A model generated the notes under the pieces. That model was given only the letters and a program-made list of their open reading frames with translations, searched no databases and had not been told where the DNA came from. A stretch of 40,831 nt of DNA, from IMG/VR virus record IMGVR_UViG_3300034682_000410, positions 1 to 40,831 of that record. One strand, given 5' to 3'. Shown here piece by piece: positions 38,541 to 40,831 of the stretch (position 1 is the stretch's first letter; each line of letters starts with the position of its first letter). Made by a program: the position numbers and the translations under genes. The DNA comes from a virus.

Positions 38541-40592
38541 ATGTCAGATATCACTGCTAATATTGTGGTAGGAATGCCATCACAGCTTTTCACACTGGCT
38601 CGCTCTTTCAAGGCGAATGCCAACGGACAAATTTATATCGGTCAGATTGATACTGACCCTACTATCCCAGCAAATCAAATCACTGTCTATCTGGAAAATG
38701 AAGATGGAAGCCATGTCCCGGTGTCGCAACCAATATCAATAAATTCTGGTGGATTTCCTGTATATAGCGGACAAATAGCAAAGTTTGTCACCGTTCAGGG
38801 ATATAGCATGGCTGTGTATGATGCGTATGGAACTCAGCAATTCTATTTCCCGAACATCTTAAAATATGACCCTGACCAGTTAGAGCAGAGGCTTGCCAGC
38901 GCTAGCCCTGGAATGGGTGACGCCATGATTACTGTTAAGTCGCCTTTGGCTGGAGCAGTAGCACGATCGCAGCATGATAAAAACACTGATTACGTCACGC
39001 CTGAGGATTTTGGTGCTATCGGTGATGGCACAAATCATCCGCTATCAGAACGATTCTCAACGCTTACCGCTGCGCAGGTAGTTTATCCCTTCGTTACCTC
39101 GTTGACGCAGTCTATTGACTGGGCGGCGTGCCAGGCGTCTTTAAATACTGGCGTGTTAAACATTGGCAGAAAAACGTATTCGTGTAGCAATACACTTAAC
39201 AGAACAGGCGCTGTTTCAATAATTGGTTTTGGGGAAGGGATAAGCAAATTACTATTTACTGGTTCAGGTAATGGTATAAATATTGTTCTTGAAGATAATA
39301 AAGACTCAAAATTCTATCTTGATGGCTTCTCTGTCCTTACTACTGCTATGCCATCATCAACAAGCAAAAACACAGGGATTAAAATTGATGGTTCAGCACA
39401 AGTTACACCACCTGTTGACTCTCACTCTCTTGGTATTTTGAAGCATCGGTCTGAGGGGCGAGGGACAATACAAAATCTACGATGCGCAGGTAATGATGTT
39501 GAAAGCAGCGGTTGGTTCAGGGGTTACTGGTTAAACAGTGTGATGAACTTCCATATGCGCAATTTTACATATTGTGGATATGTTGATCCAACTCTTGATG
39601 TTTTTACAGGTGATGCAATTGTAATATCAGGTGATGGAGACGTTACAGATTTTAGTATTTCTCGGTTTTGGGTTTTCTTTTGTGATACAGCCATCAGATT
39701 TCCTGATTATGTTGAAGGTCCACATATTTATGATTTTGAAATGATGGGGCTAAATAACGGAATCGTTGGAGGGGTCAGAACACCTGAAACGGTTGTTCCT
39801 GACATTACCGGTCGCATCAATAGTCCGGGTGTATTGTCAGCATGGATTCACAATGGCCACATTAATTCCCGCAAAGAATGCATCATCTTCCCGAGCAACT
39901 GTTATCTACCTAAACTGGAAGATCTTCATGTGTTTTGTGCGCCGAGGGCTACAGATACCCAAGGGAGATCAGCAATTTCATTATCATTCCTTGGCGGTCC
40001 ATTTATTAATAACCTGTATGCGTTGTTAGATGGCGCACAAAATACTGCATATCTCGACGATAACTGCGCAGTATTTTTTGGTGGCGTGGCTGGAGGTTCT
40101 GTAAATGGGTTAAAGGTTGGTGGGATAACTAATCGCGGTACTGCTATCATGTTTGGTAATAATACAAACGGATGTTCGTTTGATAACATCAGTACAAATA
40201 CTAAATACGGGTTTAGAGAGTTGGGCACTGTTCAGAGTCCTAACAATACTTTTGGTAAGGTATTGCCTGGGTTTGGTACTGCACGATTCAGTTGGACTGT
40301 TAGTAGAGATATCAGCTCAATAAACTATGCTGTTATCAATGCATCTGCGCTTGTCACATTGTCAGGATCGGGAGGAGCAGCGGAAAACTTTGTGGATTTT
40401 ACCCCGCCAAGCGTTTTGAGTGAGGTTCCTGCGAATGTGTCTGTAAATATGGCATATTCAAGTAATGTCACGGCTGCTGCTTATTATGACTTTGATAACA
40501 GCACAACCACGCGCATCAGGGTAAAAGTACGATCACAAAGCGTCACAGGAAATATAAGCATCCGCGTGTCATGCGTATACCCATTGACATAA
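38541..40592 (+). CDS. 9: Tailspike, P22-type head-binding domain with a different body
   Basis: 683 residues (P22: 667). Residues 1-115 match the P22 gp9 head-binding domain ([20 protein letters not shown], then [20 protein letters not shown] and [12 protein letters not shown]). The body begins near 150 with [16 protein letters not shown], the usual start of a pectate-lyase-type beta helix, and continues with Gly/Asn-rich turns. The C-terminal 110 residues (beginning SARFSW-type, with [16 protein letters not shown]) are a beta domain unlike P22. Trimers would bind and probably cleave a host O-antigen or capsule. I cannot assign the sugar or active-site residues. Confidence 0.92.
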   Translation: MSDITANIVVGMPSQLFTLARSFKANANGQIYIGQIDTDPTIPANQITVYLENEDGSHVPVSQPISINSGGFPVYSGQIAKFVTVQGYSMAVYDAYGTQQFYFPNILKYDPDQLEQRLASASPGMGDAMITVKSPLAGAVARSQHDKNTDYVTPEDFGAIGDGTNHPLSERFSTLTAAQVVYPFVTSLTQSIDWAACQASLNTGVLNIGRKTYSCSNTLNRTGAVSIIGFGEGISKLLFTGSGNGINIVLEDNKDSKFYLDGFSVLTTAMPSSTSKNTGIKIDGSAQVTPPVDSHSLGILKHRSEGRGTIQNLRCAGNDVESSGWFRGYWLNSVMNFHMRNFTYCGYVDPTLDVFTGDAIVISGDGDVTDFSISRFWVFFCDTAIRFPDYVEGPHIYDFEMMGLNNGIVGGVRTPETVVPDITGRINSPGVLSAWIHNGHINSRKECIIFPSNCYLPKLEDLHVFCAPRATDTQGRSAISLSFLGGPFINNLYALLDGAQNTAYLDDNCAVFFGGVAGGSVNGLKVGGITNRGTAIMFGNNTNGCSFDNISTNTKYGFRELGTVQSPNNTFGKVLPGFGTARFSWTVSRDISSINYAVINASALVTLSGSGGAAENFVDFTPPSVLSEVPANVSVNMAYSSNVTAAAYYDFDNSTTTRIRVKVRSQSVTGNISIRVSCVYPLT

Positions 40593-40610
40593 TTTATTAT
40601 GCATAGACTC

Positions 40611-40639
40611 AATAAGCCCCATGATATGGGGCTTATTTA
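40611..40639. terminator. Bidirectional terminator after the tailspike
   Basis: AATAAGCCCCAT and ATGGGGCTTATT form a 12-bp stem with a 3-5 nt loop, with A and T tracts on both sides. It separates the rightward late operon from the leftward ORF at the window end. Confidence 0.88.
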
Positions 40640-40654
40640 TGTTGACCGTTATGT

Positions 40655-40831
40655 CTAATTTCCTCTATCCCTTTTCCTCCAGTCCCACTCTGCATGAATC
40701 CAAATTAAAACCATAGCTCCCTCCAAAATACTTAACCCTGAAAAACTCCATGTGTAAATGGAGTGGCACAAATAAGCCATAGAAATAGCAGCAGCTAGTC
40801 TTATAGGGAATCTTTTTAATGCATTATTCAT
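40655..40831 (-). CDS. Small membrane protein at the window end, 58 aa
   Basis: A 58-codon ORF whose ATG is the last triplet of the window. Product MNNALKRFPIRLAAAISMAY... has two hydrophobic segments (about 9-22 and 30-46, LSILEGAMVLIWIHAEW) and a basic end (WRKRDRGN). In P22-like phages the place between tailspike and attP carries serotype-conversion genes; small membrane proteins that inhibit O-antigen polymerase occur in some phages. That role is possible but unsupported by similarity. Its ribosome site and promoter are outside the window. Confidence 0.6.
   Translation of the reverse strand: MNNALKRFPIRLAAAISMAYLCHSIYTWSFSGLSILEGAMVLIWIHAEWDWRKRDRGN

Overview
The window looks like an almost complete temperate phage or prophage of the P22-like podovirus group (Lederbergvirus type) from an enterobacterial host, most likely Escherichia or Shigella. 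The virion genes from 24.5 to 38.0 kb follow the P22 order 3-2-1-8-5-4-10-26-14-7-20-16-9, and I recognise long stretches of P22 terminase, portal, scaffold and coat protein in them. The early genes are a lambdoid mosaic: Gam, CIII, CII, an arginine-rich N, NinB/E/F/G and a phage-21-type Q resemble lambda or phage 21 more than P22. All family assignments come from reading motifs and remembered sequences; no search was run. The window starts exactly at the integrase stop codon and ends exactly at the first base of a leftward 58-codon ORF, so it was probably cut at gene boundaries. I see no att repeat at the ends.

Layout. 1-10.4 kb, all leftward: integrase and a xis-like gene; accessory genes with Ea22-, DUF551- and Lar-like members; a recombination block (gam, a RecE-like exonuclease, and a 192-residue protein where an annealing protein is expected); cIII; small genes; and antiterminator N. 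Minus-strand terminators are scattered through this operon, as expected if N carries polymerase from PL to int. 10.4-12.2 kb is the immunity region: PL with operator, cI, OR/PR, cro, and two matching boxB-like hairpins (nutL, nutR). 12.2-20.6 kb, rightward: cII, the replication initiator with four 19-bp iterons inside it, a DnaB-type helicase, a densely overlapping nin region with a methyltransferase-like gene, and Q.

20.56-21.63 kb is about 1.07 kb without a protein gene. It holds the late promoter with a tandem 8-bp repeat suited to a Q21-type factor, the tR'-like terminator, two RNA modules sharing the same closing stem (its 3' arm contains TGCTCTTT, the core of rrn boxA), and a tRNA-like cloverleaf with an enlarged anticodon arm. 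21.6-23.3 kb is the lysis cassette: 3-TM holin, coupled TM protein, T4-type lysozyme, 2-TM holin-like protein and overlapping Rz/Rz1-type spanins. 23.35-24.49 kb is a three-gene cassette (HExxH protein, small basic protein, head-fibre-like protein) flanked by two 37-nt hairpin elements. The virion genes follow. A secreted-protein moron lies on the opposite strand between genes 16 and 9. The tailspike has a P22-type head-binding domain joined to an unfamiliar receptor-binding body.

The points I would check first are the exonuclease/192-residue pair, the RNA modules and tRNA-like element in the late leader, the duplicated 37-nt element, and an amber codon in front of what reads as a conserved zinc ribbon at 3.15-3.25 kb.
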